Assembly: GCA_902364065.1 (NCBI GenBank) | Contig: CABJCJ010000003.1 | Span: 45,627-109,626 of the forward strand | Reading direction: 5' to 3' | Origin: Veillonellaceae bacterium SB90 | Lineage (GTDB): Bacteria > Bacillota > Negativicutes > Selenomonadales > Selenomonadaceae | DNA length: 64,000 nucleotides | Shown: positions 53,265-62,980 of the stretch, piece after piece | Layout: each line of letters opens with the position of its first letter | Position numbering within the stretch: the first letter of the stretch is position 1 | The notes under the pieces: model-generated | Told to the model about the DNA's origin: nothing | The model's database searches: none | The model's input: the letters and a program-made list of their open reading frames with translations, nothing else | Made by a program: the position numbers and the translations under genes

Positions 53265-53337
53265 GTTTTTTCCTCCATTCCGCTGGAACCAGGCTGCCCG
53301 CTTCGGTCCGGCAGCCTGGACACTTGTGTTGAATCGC

Positions 53338-54549
53338 TTATTTCAGGGTATCGTCACTGAAGATATGGCCCATCTTGACCTTCTTGACCGTGAGATAGCG
53401 CTTGTCAAACTTGTTGGCATGCACCTGCAGCGGCACGCGGCCCGTGATCTCGAGGCCGTAGCCCTCGAGGCCCGCGCGCTTCGCCGGATTGTTCGTCATC
53501 AGGCGGATGCTCGTGAGGCCGAGGTCCGCGAGGATCTGCGCGCCGATGCCATAGTCGCGCAGATCCGGCGCAAAGCCGAGCTCAACGTTGGCTTCCACCG
53601 TGTCGCGGCCCTTGTCCTGCAGCTCATAGGCGCGCATCTTGTTCGCGAGGCCGATGCCGCGGCCCTCCTGGCGCATGTAGAGCACGACGCCCGCGCCCTC
53701 TGCCTCGATCTTCTTGAGCGCGAGTGCGAGCTGGTCGCCGCAGTCGCAGCGCAGCGAGCCGAGTGCATCGCCCGTCAGGCATTCGGAATGGACGCGCACG
53801 AGCACATCCTTCTTGCCGCGCACATCTCCCTTGACGATGGCGATGTCGCATTTGTTGTTGAGCTCGTTCTCATACGCATGGATGCGGAAATGGCCGTACT
53901 TACTCGGGAAATCAACATCAGCGACCTCGTGCACGAAATTCTCCGTGCGTTTGCGGTATTCGATGAGTGCCTTGACCGTGATGATGTGCAGGCCGTGCTC
54001 CTTGGCGAATTCCTTGAGGCGCGGCGTACGCATCATGTGGCCGTCGTCATCCATAATCTCGCAGCAGAGACCGGCCGGATAGAAGCCGGCGAGGCGCGCA
54101 AGATCCGTCGTCGTCTCCGTATGGCCGGCACGGCGCAGCACGCCGCCCTCGACGGAGCGCAGCGGGAAAACGTGGCCCGGACGGCGGAACGTTGCAGGCT
54201 TGGACTTCGGGTCGAGCAGCTTCTTGATGGTATCGCAGCGCTCAAAGGCCGAGATGCCCGTCTCCGTATCGTAGGCATCGATGGAGACCGTGAAGGCCGT
54301 CTCGTGGTTGTCCGTGTTGTTGACGACCATCTGGCCGATGGCGAGTTCATCGAGGCGCTTGCCGTCAATCGGCGTGCAGATGAGGCCCTTGGCATACGTC
54401 GCCATGAAGTTGATATCCTGCGGCGTCACCGTCTCAGCGGCGACGATGAGGTCGCCCTCGTTCTCGCGGTCCTCATCATCGACGACGACGACCATCTTGC
54501 CATTCCGGATATCCTCGATGGCCTGTTCTACAGTTGCAAAATCTGACAT
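53338..54549 (-). CDS. ribBA: Bifunctional 3,4-dihydroxy-2-butanone 4-phosphate synthase / GTP cyclohydrolase II
   Basis: Two domains in 403 residues. The N-terminal DHBP synthase has [11 protein letters not shown] near 24-34. The C-terminal GTP cyclohydrolase II has [23 protein letters not shown] (in part) with the zinc-binding cysteines near 250-272, then [11 protein letters not shown]. Both sets of catalytic residues are present, so it supplies both starting branches of riboflavin synthesis. Confidence 0.97.
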   Translation of the reverse strand: MSDFATVEQAIEDIRNGKMVVVVDDEDRENEGDLIVAAETVTPQDINFMATYAKGLICTPIDGKRLDELAIGQMVVNNTDNHETAFTVSIDAYDTETGISAFERCDTIKKLLDPKSKPATFRRPGHVFPLRSVEGGVLRRAGHTETTTDLARLAGFYPAGLCCEIMDDDGHMMRTPRLKEFAKEHGLHIITVKALIEYRKRTENFVHEVADVDFPSKYGHFRIHAYENELNNKCDIAIVKGDVRGKKDVLVRVHSECLTGDALGSLRCDCGDQLALALKKIEAEGAGVVLYMRQEGRGIGLANKMRAYELQDKGRDTVEANVELGFAPDLRDYGIGAQILADLGLTSIRLMTNNPAKRAGLEGYGLEITGRVPLQVHANKFDKRYLTVKKVKMGHIFSDDTLK

Positions 54550-54598
54550 GTATCTTCACTCCTGATTCGTTTTTGATCTTTGCGGATTATCTTGCGGA

Positions 54599-55252
54599 TT
54601 AAATAAAGAAGCCGTTCCGGACGAGGAAATCCTTCGAAAGGCCCCCCGCATGCTCCGGTCCTTCTGCCGTTCCATAGGCACTGCCGAGGATCTTCGCGAC
54701 GTATTTGCCGATGACATCGTTCTCGATGTTGATGGCGTCTCCCTGCCTGCGGCTGCCGAGGTTCGTGACCTCGCGCGTGTGCGGGATGAGGCTCACCGTG
54801 AAATCGCGATCCGTGACCTCCGCCACCGTCAGGCTGATGCCGTCAAGGGCGACCGAGCCCTTCTCGACGATACCCTGCAGGATGGAGGGCTCCACCTCCA
54901 CCGTCATGAGGATGGCATTCTTCTCGTCGCGGAATGCGCGGATCGTGCCCGTGCCGTCGATATGGCCCGAGACGATATGGCCGCCGAGGCGGCCGCCGAG
55001 CTGCAGTGCGCGCTCGAGGTTCACGGGGCTGCCCTGCCGCAGGCCGTCAAGCGACGTGCGGCGCACCGTTTCCGGCATGACATCGGCTGTGAAATGGCGG
55101 GCATCAAACGAGGTCACCGTCAGACAGATGCCGTTGACGGCGATGCTGTCGCCCACATGTACATCCTTGAGGACCTCCCTGGCGGCAATGGTAAGCGAGC
55201 CGCCGCCGAGCCGCTGGATGCGGCCGACCTCTTCAATGATTCCTGTAAACAT
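54599..55252 (-). CDS. ribE: Riboflavin synthase alpha subunit
   Basis: Dismutates two lumazines to riboflavin. The 217-residue protein has two lumazine-binding repeats, the first beginning MFTGIIEEVGRI. Both contain the AVNGICLTV/ALDGISLTV motif (about 40-48 and 137-145), and SGHIDGTG marks the second domain. It lies 16 bases after ribD and 49 before ribBA. Confidence 0.97.
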   Translation of the reverse strand: MFTGIIEEVGRIQRLGGGSLTIAAREVLKDVHVGDSIAVNGICLTVTSFDARHFTADVMPETVRRTSLDGLRQGSPVNLERALQLGGRLGGHIVSGHIDGTGTIRAFRDEKNAILMTVEVEPSILQGIVEKGSVALDGISLTVAEVTDRDFTVSLIPHTREVTNLGSRRQGDAINIENDVIGKYVAKILGSAYGTAEGPEHAGGLSKDFLVRNGFFI

Positions 55253-55268
55253 AAGCGTCCCTCATTCA

Positions 55269-56357
55269 TCATTTCGTATAAGCGGTGACGAGGATGTCTC
55301 CTCCAAGCCGCTCGACCTCCATATCCCGGAGCTCTACGGCATCCTTGAGCTCCGCAAAGCCCTCGCCCTCCACCGGGGTCAGAGCCGTGCGCCCGCCGAT
55401 GAGCTTCGGTGCGATAAAGGCGTGTACCTTGTCGACAAGGCCGGCCTGCAGGAACGAGAACCCGATGCTGCCGCCGCCTTCGACGAAGATGGAGCAGATT
55501 TCCTGCTGACCGAGCTCCTGGCAGAGAAGCTTCAGATCGACCTTGGGGCCTGGCCCTGCCGTCATCACTTCGATACCGGCCCTGCGCAGGGCCTCGACGC
55601 GTGCAGGAGGTGCCGCCTCCGTCACGGCGATGATCGTGCGCGCGGCCTTGTCCGTGACGACTCTCGACTCAAGCGGCGTGCGCGCGCAGCTGTCCACGAT
55701 GATGCGGACGGGATTCTGGCCCGTGCCATCCGGCAGGCGGGCCGTGAGGCTCGGGTTGTCCGCGAGCACCGTGCCGATGCCCGCGAGGATGGCGTCATAG
55801 CGGTCGCGGTACGCATGTACACGCAGCCTTGCGGCCTCACCCGTGATCCACTTGGAAGCTCCCGTGCGCGTCGCAATCTTGCCGTCAAGCGACATGGCCG
55901 TCTTGAGCACGACAAACGGCATCTTCTGCGGAATCCACTTGAGGAAGACCTCGTTGAGCTTCCTCGCTTCCTCCTCGAGCACGCCGCAGACGACCTCGAC
56001 GCCCGCCTCGCGGAGAATGCGGATGCCTTTGCCCGCCACGAGCGGGTTCGGGTCCTGCATCGCGATGACGACGCGGCGGATGCCGGCTTCTGCGACGGCC
56101 CTGGCGCACGGGCCCGTGCGGCCGTAATGCGCACAGGGCTCAAGCGTCACATAGAGCGTCGCGCCCCTGGCAAGCTCCCCCGCCATGCGCAGCGCATGGA
56201 CCTCCGCATGAGGCGTACCGGCTTTCCGGTGCCAGCCGGCAGCCACGATGCGGCCGCCGCGTACAATCACCGCACCCACCATGGGATTTGGCGAGGTCCG
56301 CCCCTCGGCATTGCGGGCAAGCTGCAGGGCTTCCCGCATGAATTCTTCATCCTGCAT
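55269..56357 (-). CDS. ribD: Bifunctional diaminohydroxyphosphoribosylaminopyrimidine deaminase / reductase
   Basis: Catalyses the second and third riboflavin steps. In 362 residues the deaminase domain has the zinc site HAEVHAL near 49-55 and EPCAHYGRTGPC near 75-86. The reductase domain has KWITGEAARLRVH and FVEGGGSIGFSFL. First gene of ribD-ribE-ribBA-ribH, behind the FMN riboswitch and its terminator. Confidence 0.97.
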   Translation of the reverse strand: MQDEEFMREALQLARNAEGRTSPNPMVGAVIVRGGRIVAAGWHRKAGTPHAEVHALRMAGELARGATLYVTLEPCAHYGRTGPCARAVAEAGIRRVVIAMQDPNPLVAGKGIRILREAGVEVVCGVLEEEARKLNEVFLKWIPQKMPFVVLKTAMSLDGKIATRTGASKWITGEAARLRVHAYRDRYDAILAGIGTVLADNPSLTARLPDGTGQNPVRIIVDSCARTPLESRVVTDKAARTIIAVTEAAPPARVEALRRAGIEVMTAGPGPKVDLKLLCQELGQQEICSIFVEGGGSIGFSFLQAGLVDKVHAFIAPKLIGGRTALTPVEGEGFAELKDAVELRDMEVERLGGDILVTAYTK

Positions 56358-56423
56358 GCAATCACCTCAGACTCTCATGATTCACCAAAGGAACATGGAT
56401 CTGTGTATGAGACATTGAGAAAA

Positions 56424-56457
56424 CAAAAAGCCGCTGGAAGATCTCTTCCCAGCGGCT
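56424..56457 (-). terminator. Riboswitch-controlled terminator before ribD
   Basis: AGCCGCTGG (56429-56437) pairs with CCAGCGGCT (56449-56457) around an 11-base loop, followed on the minus strand by TTTTGTTTT. Its position just after the aptamer fits transcription attenuation by FMN. Confidence 0.88.
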
Positions 56458-56486
56458 GCTTTTACATGTGAAAAAACACGTGCCTG

Positions 56487-56598
56487 CCTTTTCTCATCCC
56501 GACTATACGGTCGGCTCCGGAATCACACCGGATCGTGCCTGCCAGGCAGGCTCGCGGGCTATACCGCCGGTGGGGAAACGCTCCCCGCCTCAAAGACA
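56487..56598 (-). ncRNA. FMN riboswitch (RFN element)
   Basis: The minus strand contains the characteristic RFN blocks: GAGGCGGGG, CCCCACCGGCGGTATAGCC, CCCGCGAGC, ATCCGGTGTGATTCCGGAG, CCGACCGTATAGTC and GGGATGAGA. P1 pairs 56487-56492 with 56593-56598. It controls the riboflavin operon downstream. Confidence 0.97.
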
Positions 56599-56612
56599 AA
56601 TCTCTGCCTTTT

Positions 56613-56641
56613 ATATTACCACATCTGTGCGTATCTGAAAA
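56613..56641 (-). promoter_or_regulatory. Promoter of the riboflavin operon
   Basis: On the minus strand TTTTCA (56636-56641) and TAATAT (56613-56618) are 17 bases apart, directly upstream of the riboswitch. Confidence 0.6.
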
Positions 56642-56689
56642 GACAGTCCACAAAATTTTTGACATTCTGGCCAGAATCCGGGCACAAAC

Positions 56690-56730
56690 AAAAAAATGCC
56701 GCACCAGGAGGCAGGATACCTGATGGTGCG
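56690..56730 (-). terminator. Terminator after the feo operon
   Basis: CGCACCA (56700-56706) pairs with TGGTGCG (56724-56730), with further CAGG/CCTG pairing inside, and the minus strand continues in a long T-run. Confidence 0.8.
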
Positions 56731-56789
56731 ACCATCGCCAAAAGCAGGCGATGCACATCGTGTGGATTATGTGTAAGGATAGAGAATCG

Positions 56790-56954
56790 TCACTTTTTTA
56801 CCGGAAGGGAATGGCCTCCCATGCAGTGACCGCTGCACGCCGAGCAGTTGCCACCGCAGCAGTCCTCGCGCCCAAGGCGGAAATTCCGGTAAACATGGCG
56901 CAGAGCGTAATAGAGCCCCACCGCCACCAAAGCGCCTACGATAAAGGTTGCCAT
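56790..56954 (-). CDS. FeoB-associated Cys-rich membrane protein
   Basis: A 54-residue protein with one membrane segment (FIVGALVAVGLYYALRHVY in part). A cysteine cluster at the C-terminus (DCCGGNCSACSGHC) is typical of the family encoded after feoB in Firmicutes. It probably handles iron on the cytosolic side of the transporter. The start MATFIV at 56954 has GGAGGG upstream. It is 117 bases after feoB. Confidence 0.9.
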   Translation of the reverse strand: MATFIVGALVAVGLYYALRHVYRNFRLGREDCCGGNCSACSGHCMGGHSLPVKK

Positions 56955-57071
56955 AAAAATCCCTCCAATCCATCCGGGCACCGGGCGCACGAAGCGCCTG
57001 CCCGGAAATCTTTCTTAAAGCGTATCACAGAAGACAACGAGGTGCAAGGCACCGGGCCTTCTTCTCCATCA

Positions 57072-58973
57072 TCAGCCGGCAAAGCCCAGCAGACTGCCGA
57101 TCTGATAGACGAGCAGCGAGACGAGCCAAGCGATGGCGAACATGTAGAATGCGGAGAACGCGACCCACTTCCAGCCGCCGGCTTCCTTCTTGATCGTGCC
57201 GAGTGCCGTCACGCAAGGCGTGTAGAGCTGCGAGAAGACCATGAAGGAGAAGGCCGAAAGGCTCGTGAAGGCCGTGGCCATGCCCGTCTGCATCATCGTG
57301 GAAGCCGTATCGGCGGCATCCTCAGCCTCCGTCGAGACATCGCCGGCGCCGTAGAGGATACCGATCGTCGCGACAACCGTCTCCTTGGCCATGATGCCGG
57401 AGAGAACGGCTGCGCCGGCCTCCCAGGTGTCGAAGCCCTGGAAGACGAAGAGATGCGACATCCAGTCGCCGATCGTGGCGAGAATGGAATCCTCAATCTC
57501 GCACGGGCCGCTGAAATTGTAGTTCGACATGACCCAGAGCAGGACGGACGCGGCAAAGATGATCGTACCGGCTTTGATGAGGTAGCCCTTGCCCTTGTCC
57601 CATGTCTCGAGGAGAACCGTCTTCATATCCGGCATGCGGTACGGCGGCAGCTCCAGGAGGAACGTCGAGCCCTCCGACTTGAAGATCGTGGAGCCAAGGC
57701 CCTTGGCGACGATGATGGCCATGAGCATGCCGATGATGTACATGGCAAAGACGACATTGGCGGCATTATCGGGGAAGAACATCGCGGCGAACAGTGCCAT
57801 GATCGGCAGTTTTGCACCGCACGTAAGGAACGGCGTGACGAGAATGGAGACCATGCGGTCCTTCTCAGAATCGAGTGCGCGCGCACCCATGATGGCCGGG
57901 ACGCCGCAGCCGAAGCCCATCATCAGCGGCATGACGCCTTTGCCCGTCAGGCCGCAGCGGCGCATGATCGGGTCCATGATGAAGGCGATGCGGGCCATGT
58001 AGCCCGTGCCGTCGAGGAAGGAGAGGCAGAAGAACAGGACGAAGATCAGCGGCACGAACGTCAGCACCGCGCCGACGCCCGAGATGATACCGTCACAGAC
58101 GAGCGAAACCATCCAGTCCGCAACGCCGGCATCCGTCAGGAAATCCGTCATGAAATCGACGAAGTCCGTGTTGATGAGGTCGTCGAGGAAATCCGCAATC
58201 GGCTGGCCGATCCAGGTGAACGTGATTTGGAAGACCGCGTAGAGGATGACGAGGAAGATTGGCAGTGCGAGCACGCCGTTGGCGAGATAGCGGTCAATCT
58301 TCTCGGATTTCGACTGGCCGACATTGCTCATGTCGACAGACTGCGCCATAATCTTGTCGATGAGGGCATAGCGGGCCTCGATGATGGCCTCCTCTTTCTC
58401 CTCTTCGGATTTGCTGCTGGCCTTGATGGCATTGACCGTATCGATGTGCGCCTGCACCTGCGGGCTGACCTCGTAGTTGGCCATGACCGTATTCGTAAAG
58501 ACATCGAGGAGCTTTTTCGTACTCTTGCTGTCACGGCCGACCGTCTCGACCACTGGCATGCCGATGGCTTCTTCGAGGCGCTTCGTATCGATCTTGATGC
58601 CGCGGCGCGCCGCATCGTCCTGCATGTTGAGGTCGATGAGCAGCGGGATGCCGGCTTCGAGCAGCTGTACCGTAAGGAACAGGTTGCGCTCGATATTGGA
58701 GCTGTCGACAACGTCCATGACGAGGTCGAGCTTGTTGTTCATGAGGTAATCGATGACGATCTTTTCCTCCGGGCTGCGCGCGTTGACGCTGTACGTGCCC
58801 GGCAGGTCGACGATCGAGATGGCGCGGTTGTTGTAACGCGTATAGCCGACTTTCTTATCGACCGTGACGCCCGGCCAGTTGCCGATCTTCTGGCGTGCAC
58901 CAGTCAGTTCGTTGAAAATGGTGGACTTGCCGGTATTCGGATTGCCGGTAAGTGCTACTCCTAATGTTGACAT
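57072..58973 (-). CDS. feoB: Ferrous iron transport protein B
   Basis: Fe(II) uptake permease of 633 residues, at the short end for the family. The GTPase domain has G1 GNPNTGKST near 11-19, G3 VDLPGTYS, and NMQD at the G4 position. A helical linker domain follows, then a membrane domain with FLDGTGYMARIAF and the GFGCGVPAIMGAR gate motif containing the conserved Cys. A second half repeat with a Cys-containing TFLTCGAKLP lies near 405. It lies 26 bases after feoA. Confidence 0.96.
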   Translation of the reverse strand: MSTLGVALTGNPNTGKSTIFNELTGARQKIGNWPGVTVDKKVGYTRYNNRAISIVDLPGTYSVNARSPEEKIVIDYLMNNKLDLVMDVVDSSNIERNLFLTVQLLEAGIPLLIDLNMQDDAARRGIKIDTKRLEEAIGMPVVETVGRDSKSTKKLLDVFTNTVMANYEVSPQVQAHIDTVNAIKASSKSEEEKEEAIIEARYALIDKIMAQSVDMSNVGQSKSEKIDRYLANGVLALPIFLVILYAVFQITFTWIGQPIADFLDDLINTDFVDFMTDFLTDAGVADWMVSLVCDGIISGVGAVLTFVPLIFVLFFCLSFLDGTGYMARIAFIMDPIMRRCGLTGKGVMPLMMGFGCGVPAIMGARALDSEKDRMVSILVTPFLTCGAKLPIMALFAAMFFPDNAANVVFAMYIIGMLMAIIVAKGLGSTIFKSEGSTFLLELPPYRMPDMKTVLLETWDKGKGYLIKAGTIIFAASVLLWVMSNYNFSGPCEIEDSILATIGDWMSHLFVFQGFDTWEAGAAVLSGIMAKETVVATIGILYGAGDVSTEAEDAADTASTMMQTGMATAFTSLSAFSFMVFSQLYTPCVTALGTIKKEAGGWKWVAFSAFYMFAIAWLVSLLVYQIGSLLGFAG

Positions 58974-58999
58974 AAAAGCTTGCGTCTCCTTTCCTCCAC

Positions 59000-59224
59000 T
59001 CAGTTGACCTGCTGAACCTGTACCTTCTCCGCATCCGCGCGGCGCAGTGCCAGGTTGTAGGAACGAACGCCAATGGCAATGGGATCGCCGAGCGGCGCCG
59101 AGCGCAGGATCTTGACTTTCGTGCCTGGGATCAGGCCCATCGTCATCATGCGCTGTTTGAGGTTGGACTCATCAATCTTCAGGATTTTGAGCGTCATGCC
59201 GGTCTTGCCGTCTTTCAATGTCAA
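59000..59224 (-). CDS. feoA: Ferrous iron transport protein A
   Basis: SH3-like partner of FeoB, 74 residues. MTMGLIPGTKVKILRSAPLGDPIAI (in part) is the family core. The start is TTG at 59224, chosen because AGGAGG lies 7 bases upstream; a longer reading would run through the Fur box. First gene of feoA-feoB. Confidence 0.93.
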   Translation of the reverse strand: MTLKDGKTGMTLKILKIDESNLKQRMMTMGLIPGTKVKILRSAPLGDPIAIGVRSYNLALRRADAEKVQVQQVN

Positions 59225-59249
59225 ATCAGAACGCCTCCTAATCGTATAT

Positions 59250-59268
59250 GATAATGATAATGAGATTA
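59250..59268 (-). promoter_or_regulatory. Fur box in the feo operon leader
   Basis: GATAATGATAAT matches the first 12 bases of the 19-bp Fur consensus, and the rest matches partly (TGAGATTAT). The site lies just after the predicted transcription start, where iron-bound Fur would block transcription. A fur gene is present at 10984-11442. Confidence 0.75.
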
Positions 59269-59282
59269 TTTCTTCATTGACT

Positions 59283-59312
59283 ATGATAGCCCATCTCATT
59301 AAAATCTGTCAA
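59283..59312 (-). promoter_or_regulatory. Promoter of feoA-feoB
   Basis: On the minus strand a perfect TTGACA (59307-59312) is followed after 18 bases by TATCAT (59283-59288). Confidence 0.75.
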
Positions 59313-59388
59313 GCATTCTCAGCATTTATTTGAAAGATATTTTCATTTGTAAAGAAAGTCGTCTCGATCAAGAATAAATTCCATAAAA

Positions 59389-59414
59389 AAAGAACCGTAC
59401 GCATACGGTTCTTT
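59389..59414 (-). terminator. Rho-independent terminator after the cobI-ABC operon
   Basis: An 11-bp perfect stem (59389-59399 with 59404-59414) around a 4-base loop is followed by a T-run on the minus strand. Confidence 0.92.
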
Positions 59415-59420
59415 CTTGTT

Positions 59421-60209
59421 TTACGGCCGAGGCACCAGAGCCACCGGCGAAAGCACGGCCGCCCCGGTCCGGTTCGTAAAGATATCCGCGCGGACGCCGA
59501 AGACCTCCGCGAGCATCGAGACGGTCACGACCTCGCGCGGCGGCCCCTGCCGCACGATGTGCCTGTCCTTGAGCACGGCGATCTCGTCGGCATACTGCAG
59601 CGCATGGTTGATGTCGTGCAGCACCATGATCACCGTCATGCCGTAGCGCCGGTTGACCTCGCAGACGATCTGCATGACCTCGAGCTGATGCGCGATGTCA
59701 AGGTACGTCGTCGGCTCATCGAGCAGCAGGATATCGGGCTGCTGCGCGAGCACCATCGCGAGGAACGCCCGCTGGCGCTCGCCGCCTGAGAGCGTCTGCA
59801 CCTGACGCTGGCGGAACTTCTCCACATGCGTCACCTGCATGGCCCAGGCCACCGCCTCCCGGTCAGCCCTGGGATTGCCGGCGCGGAACCAGCTGCGGTA
59901 CGGGAAACGCCCGTAATCCACGAGCCTTTCTACCGTCGTATCCGGCGGGGCCTGCGCGCCCTGCGGCAGGATGGCGAGATGGCGCGCGAGCCTCTGCCTC
60001 CCGAGATGGCGGATATCCTCTCCGTCGAGTGTGACCTGCCCGCGATAATCCTCGTTGAGGCCCGTGAGGACCTTCAGGAGCGTCGACTTGCCCGCGCCGT
60101 TCGGCCCGATGATGGCCGTGCGCCTGCCTGCGGCAAACGTGACGGACAGATCCTTTAAGATGGTGTGTCCTGCGATGGACACCTGCAGATTTTTTGCCGT
60201 AAGTTCCAT
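59421..60209 (-). CDS. ABC transporter ATP-binding protein, FecE/BtuD type
   Basis: ATPase of 262 residues for an iron-chelate or corrinoid importer. Walker A is GPNGAGKSTLL near 37-47, the signature is LSGGERQR near 141-148, Walker B is DILLLDEPTTYLD, and the switch His is in LHDINHAL. It lies 4 bases after the permease gene and ends at the operon terminator. Confidence 0.93.
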   Translation of the reverse strand: MELTAKNLQVSIAGHTILKDLSVTFAAGRRTAIIGPNGAGKSTLLKVLTGLNEDYRGQVTLDGEDIRHLGRQRLARHLAILPQGAQAPPDTTVERLVDYGRFPYRSWFRAGNPRADREAVAWAMQVTHVEKFRQRQVQTLSGGERQRAFLAMVLAQQPDILLLDEPTTYLDIAHQLEVMQIVCEVNRRYGMTVIMVLHDINHALQYADEIAVLKDRHIVRQGPPREVVTVSMLAEVFGVRADIFTNRTGAAVLSPVALVPRP

Positions 60210-60213
60210 CGTA

Positions 60214-61215
60214 TCAGAGCTCCCTTCTCAAGAGGAACAGGAAGAACGGAGCGCCGAGCACCGCCATGATGATGCCGACCGGCAGCTCCACGGGCGCAAA
60301 GGCCACGCGCGCAAAGGTATCGCTGTACATGACGACGGCCGCGCCGAGCACGGCCGAAGCCGGCAGCAGATACCGGTAGTCCGAGCCGATCATGAGGCGC
60401 GCCGCATGCGGCACGATGAGACCGACGAAACCCAGGAGCCCGACGACTGAGACGGCGCTGGCCGCAAGCAGGGCGGCGACGGCCGTCAGCAGCAGGCGCG
60501 TGAGCTCCACGCGCAGCCCGAGGCCCTTCGCGAGCTCATCGCCGAGCTGCAGGATGTTGAGATGGCGTGCGGCCAGGAAGGCCAGCACGCTGCCAACGAG
60601 CGTATAAGGCCAGAGCATCGCCACGTGCGGCCAGCTCCTAGCGGAAAGTCCGCCGACCATCCACATGAGTGCGCTGTGCACGCGGTCGCTGTAGAGGATC
60701 ATGAGCGCGGAAATACCCGCCCCCAGGAATGCCGAGACAGCCACACCGGCCAGAATGATCCGGATGGGCCGGATGCCGTTCTTCCAGGCCAGAATGTAGA
60801 TGAGGATGGCCGCCCCCATCGCGCCGACAAAAGCCGCCGGCGTCACGAGATACGCGTACTCCGGCAGCAGCAGCATGACGAGGATGCCCATGAGGCCCGC
60901 GCCCGACGAAATGCCGATGATGTGCGGGTCTGCGAGCGGATTCTTCATGACCGCCTGCAGAATGGCACCCGAAAGCGCCAGATTGATGCCGACGAGCGCC
61001 GCCACAAGCGTGCGCGGCAGCCGGATGTTCATGAGGATCTGCCCGTGCGTGCCCGCGCCGCCGCCCGTGAGCGCCGACCAGATCTCCTGCACGGGGATCT
61101 CGACGGACCCCAGCATGATGCTGACGATACCGCCCGTCACGGCCAGCACGGCAAAGACGAGGAACAGGACGCTGCGCGTCAGGAGGCTGCGGCCTTGCTT
61201 CTTCCCTTCACTCAT
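60214..61215 (-). CDS. ABC transporter permease, FecCD family
   Basis: Membrane subunit of 333 residues with about nine or ten hydrophobic segments. NPLADPHIIGISSGA near 90-104, the GLSARSW region and VSVVGLLGFVGLIVPHAARLMIG (in part) near 255-275 are FecCD/BtuC signatures. The start overlaps the binding-protein gene by 4 bases. Confidence 0.94.
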   Translation of the reverse strand: MSEGKKQGRSLLTRSVLFLVFAVLAVTGGIVSIMLGSVEIPVQEIWSALTGGGAGTHGQILMNIRLPRTLVAALVGINLALSGAILQAVMKNPLADPHIIGISSGAGLMGILVMLLLPEYAYLVTPAAFVGAMGAAILIYILAWKNGIRPIRIILAGVAVSAFLGAGISALMILYSDRVHSALMWMVGGLSARSWPHVAMLWPYTLVGSVLAFLAARHLNILQLGDELAKGLGLRVELTRLLLTAVAALLAASAVSVVGLLGFVGLIVPHAARLMIGSDYRYLLPASAVLGAAVVMYSDTFARVAFAPVELPVGIIMAVLGAPFFLFLLRREL

Positions 61216-62165
61216 TTAGCAAAGGCCTCCGGATAGACACACTTTGCCATCGTCTCGACGGCCTCCGGGTAATGGATGCCCGGGCTCAGCAGGAAAAGGT
61301 CCTGCGGCAGATAATAGACGCGGCCGTTCTTGACGGCATCGACCGTCTGCCAGGCCGGATTCTCCGCCATAGTCTTCTCCATGCCAGCCTTGGCCTCCTC
61401 AATTTTTCCCATGCTCGTGATGAACAGGATTTCCGGATTCTGCTCGACGAGCGTCTCGAGGCTGTATGGCGCTGCATCGGGATTCTTCTCGAGCGGCGTC
61501 ATGCCGGCAGCCACATTGTCCCAGCCGAGCAGGCGGGCCGTGCAGCCGGCGATGCTGCCCTCGAGCTGCACCGAGAGCCCCTGATTCGTCGTATGGATGA
61601 TGGATACGCGATGCGTGTCCTGCGGAATCTTATCTTTTATGGCTTGGATCTTGGCGTCCATGTCGTTGATGAGCTGTTCGCCCTTCTGCTGCTCACCCGT
61701 GATCTGCGCGAGCACCTGCACCTCATTCTTGACATCGTCGTAACTCTTCATATCGAGCACGACCGTCTGAATGCCATTGTTCTCGAGCGTATCGACGAGC
61801 TTCTCGTTCATGCCCTTGTTGACGATGACGAGATCCGGCTCACAGGACAGCACCTTCTCGACGTCGATCTGGTAGACCTTGCCGACACTCGCCTTGTTCT
61901 TGGCGTAATCCGGCATCTTCGTCTTCGAATCCGGGCGGCCGACGACATCGCCGCCGACCTCATGCAGCGGCTCGAGGAACGAAGCCGACGTCACGACGAT
62001 GCGCTCCGGTTTCTTCGAAAGCGTCACCTCGCGGCCCATGGCATCGTGGATGACGGCAAACGCCTTGTCGCCGGAAGAAGAGGACGGCGCACTCGCCTGT
62101 GAGCCGCAGCCTGCCGCCACGAGCAGGGCCAGGAGGGCAAAGCACAAAATAACGAATCGTTTCAT
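61212..62165 (-). CDS. ABC transporter substrate-binding lipoprotein, FecB/BtuF type
   Basis: A 317-residue lipoprotein. The signal peptide ends in LLVAAGC with lipidation at Cys near residue 20. The class III periplasmic fold is indicated by DAMGREVTLSKKPERIVV near 45-62, SFLEPLHEVGGDVVG and EPDLVIVNKG. Co-transcription with cobI suggests a corrinoid or cobalt-linked substrate, but iron chelates are equally possible from the sequence. Confidence 0.9.
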   Translation of the reverse strand: MKRFVILCFALLALLVAAGCGSQASAPSSSSGDKAFAVIHDAMGREVTLSKKPERIVVTSASFLEPLHEVGGDVVGRPDSKTKMPDYAKNKASVGKVYQIDVEKVLSCEPDLVIVNKGMNEKLVDTLENNGIQTVVLDMKSYDDVKNEVQVLAQITGEQQKGEQLINDMDAKIQAIKDKIPQDTHRVSIIHTTNQGLSVQLEGSIAGCTARLLGWDNVAAGMTPLEKNPDAAPYSLETLVEQNPEILFITSMGKIEEAKAGMEKTMAENPAWQTVDAVKNGRVYYLPQDLFLLSPGIHYPEAVETMAKCVYPEAFAK

Positions 62166-62178
62166 GAAACACCCCTCC

Positions 62179-62877
62179 TCACTGCTTGCGCGTCAGGATG
62201 GTCGACAAGTAATTGACATGCTCATCCTTGTGCGCCTCGATATCCCGGATGATGCGCTCCTCCGAAAGCCCCGCGCGGCTGACCATCACGGCCTGCTTGG
62301 AAAGATGCTTCTTCTTGAGCAGCTCCGCCATCTCGGAGAAATTCTTGTAGACCTTCATCAGGACGACATTGTCGGCCGCATCCATAGCCTTCTCGATCTT
62401 GTCCTCCGGCGCCGTAGCCGGGATGATCGTCAGGATATCGTTGCCCTCGACAATCGGGTAACCGACATAGCTGCCGATGGCCGCAAATGCCGGCACGCCC
62501 GGGATCGTCTCAATCGTCACATCCTCGTGCTCCAGCAGCCGGTATATATATATGTAGGTACTGAAGAACATCGGATCACCGAGTGTCAAAAACGCCACAT
62601 TCTTGCCGGCCTTCAAAAGATCCAGGATCTCCGCCTTGTTGGCCTCCCAGGCCGCCGTATCCGTCTCGAAGCCCTTGACCATCGGGAACACCTGATAGAC
62701 AATCTCAATGTCCGGCTTGAAATACGGCTTCGCAATCGACAGCGCCACGCTGCCATCCTTCTTCTCCGTCTTGGGCGCAATCAGCACATCAGCTTTCTGG
62801 ATGGCATGAATTGCCTTCATCGTCAAGAGCTCCGGGTCGCCGGGACCGACACCAATACCATAAAAGATTCCACTCAT
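62179..62877 (-). CDS. cobI: Precorrin-2/cobalt-factor II C20-methyltransferase
   Basis: SAM-dependent methylase of corrin synthesis; 232 residues. FYGIGVGPGDPELLTMKA near 5-22 and LTLGDPMFFSTY near 98-109 are the family motifs, with IPGVPAFAAIGSYVG next. Start (ATG 62877) follows AGGAGG by about 10 bases. It stands apart from other cobalamin genes here. The organism presumably uses the anaerobic (cobalt-early) route, for which CbiL would be the equivalent name. Confidence 0.93.
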   Translation of the reverse strand: MSGIFYGIGVGPGDPELLTMKAIHAIQKADVLIAPKTEKKDGSVALSIAKPYFKPDIEIVYQVFPMVKGFETDTAAWEANKAEILDLLKAGKNVAFLTLGDPMFFSTYIYIYRLLEHEDVTIETIPGVPAFAAIGSYVGYPIVEGNDILTIIPATAPEDKIEKAMDAADNVVLMKVYKNFSEMAELLKKKHLSKQAVMVSRAGLSEERIIRDIEAHKDEHVNYLSTILTRKQ

Positions 62878-62980
62878 CGCAAATATCCTCCTAACATAAT
62901 AAACCATCCTTTCCTTCACCGTTTCGCCGCAAGATGCAGCCATCGGTGAGAAATGAAATCAGGAAACTGCTTACCCCTTA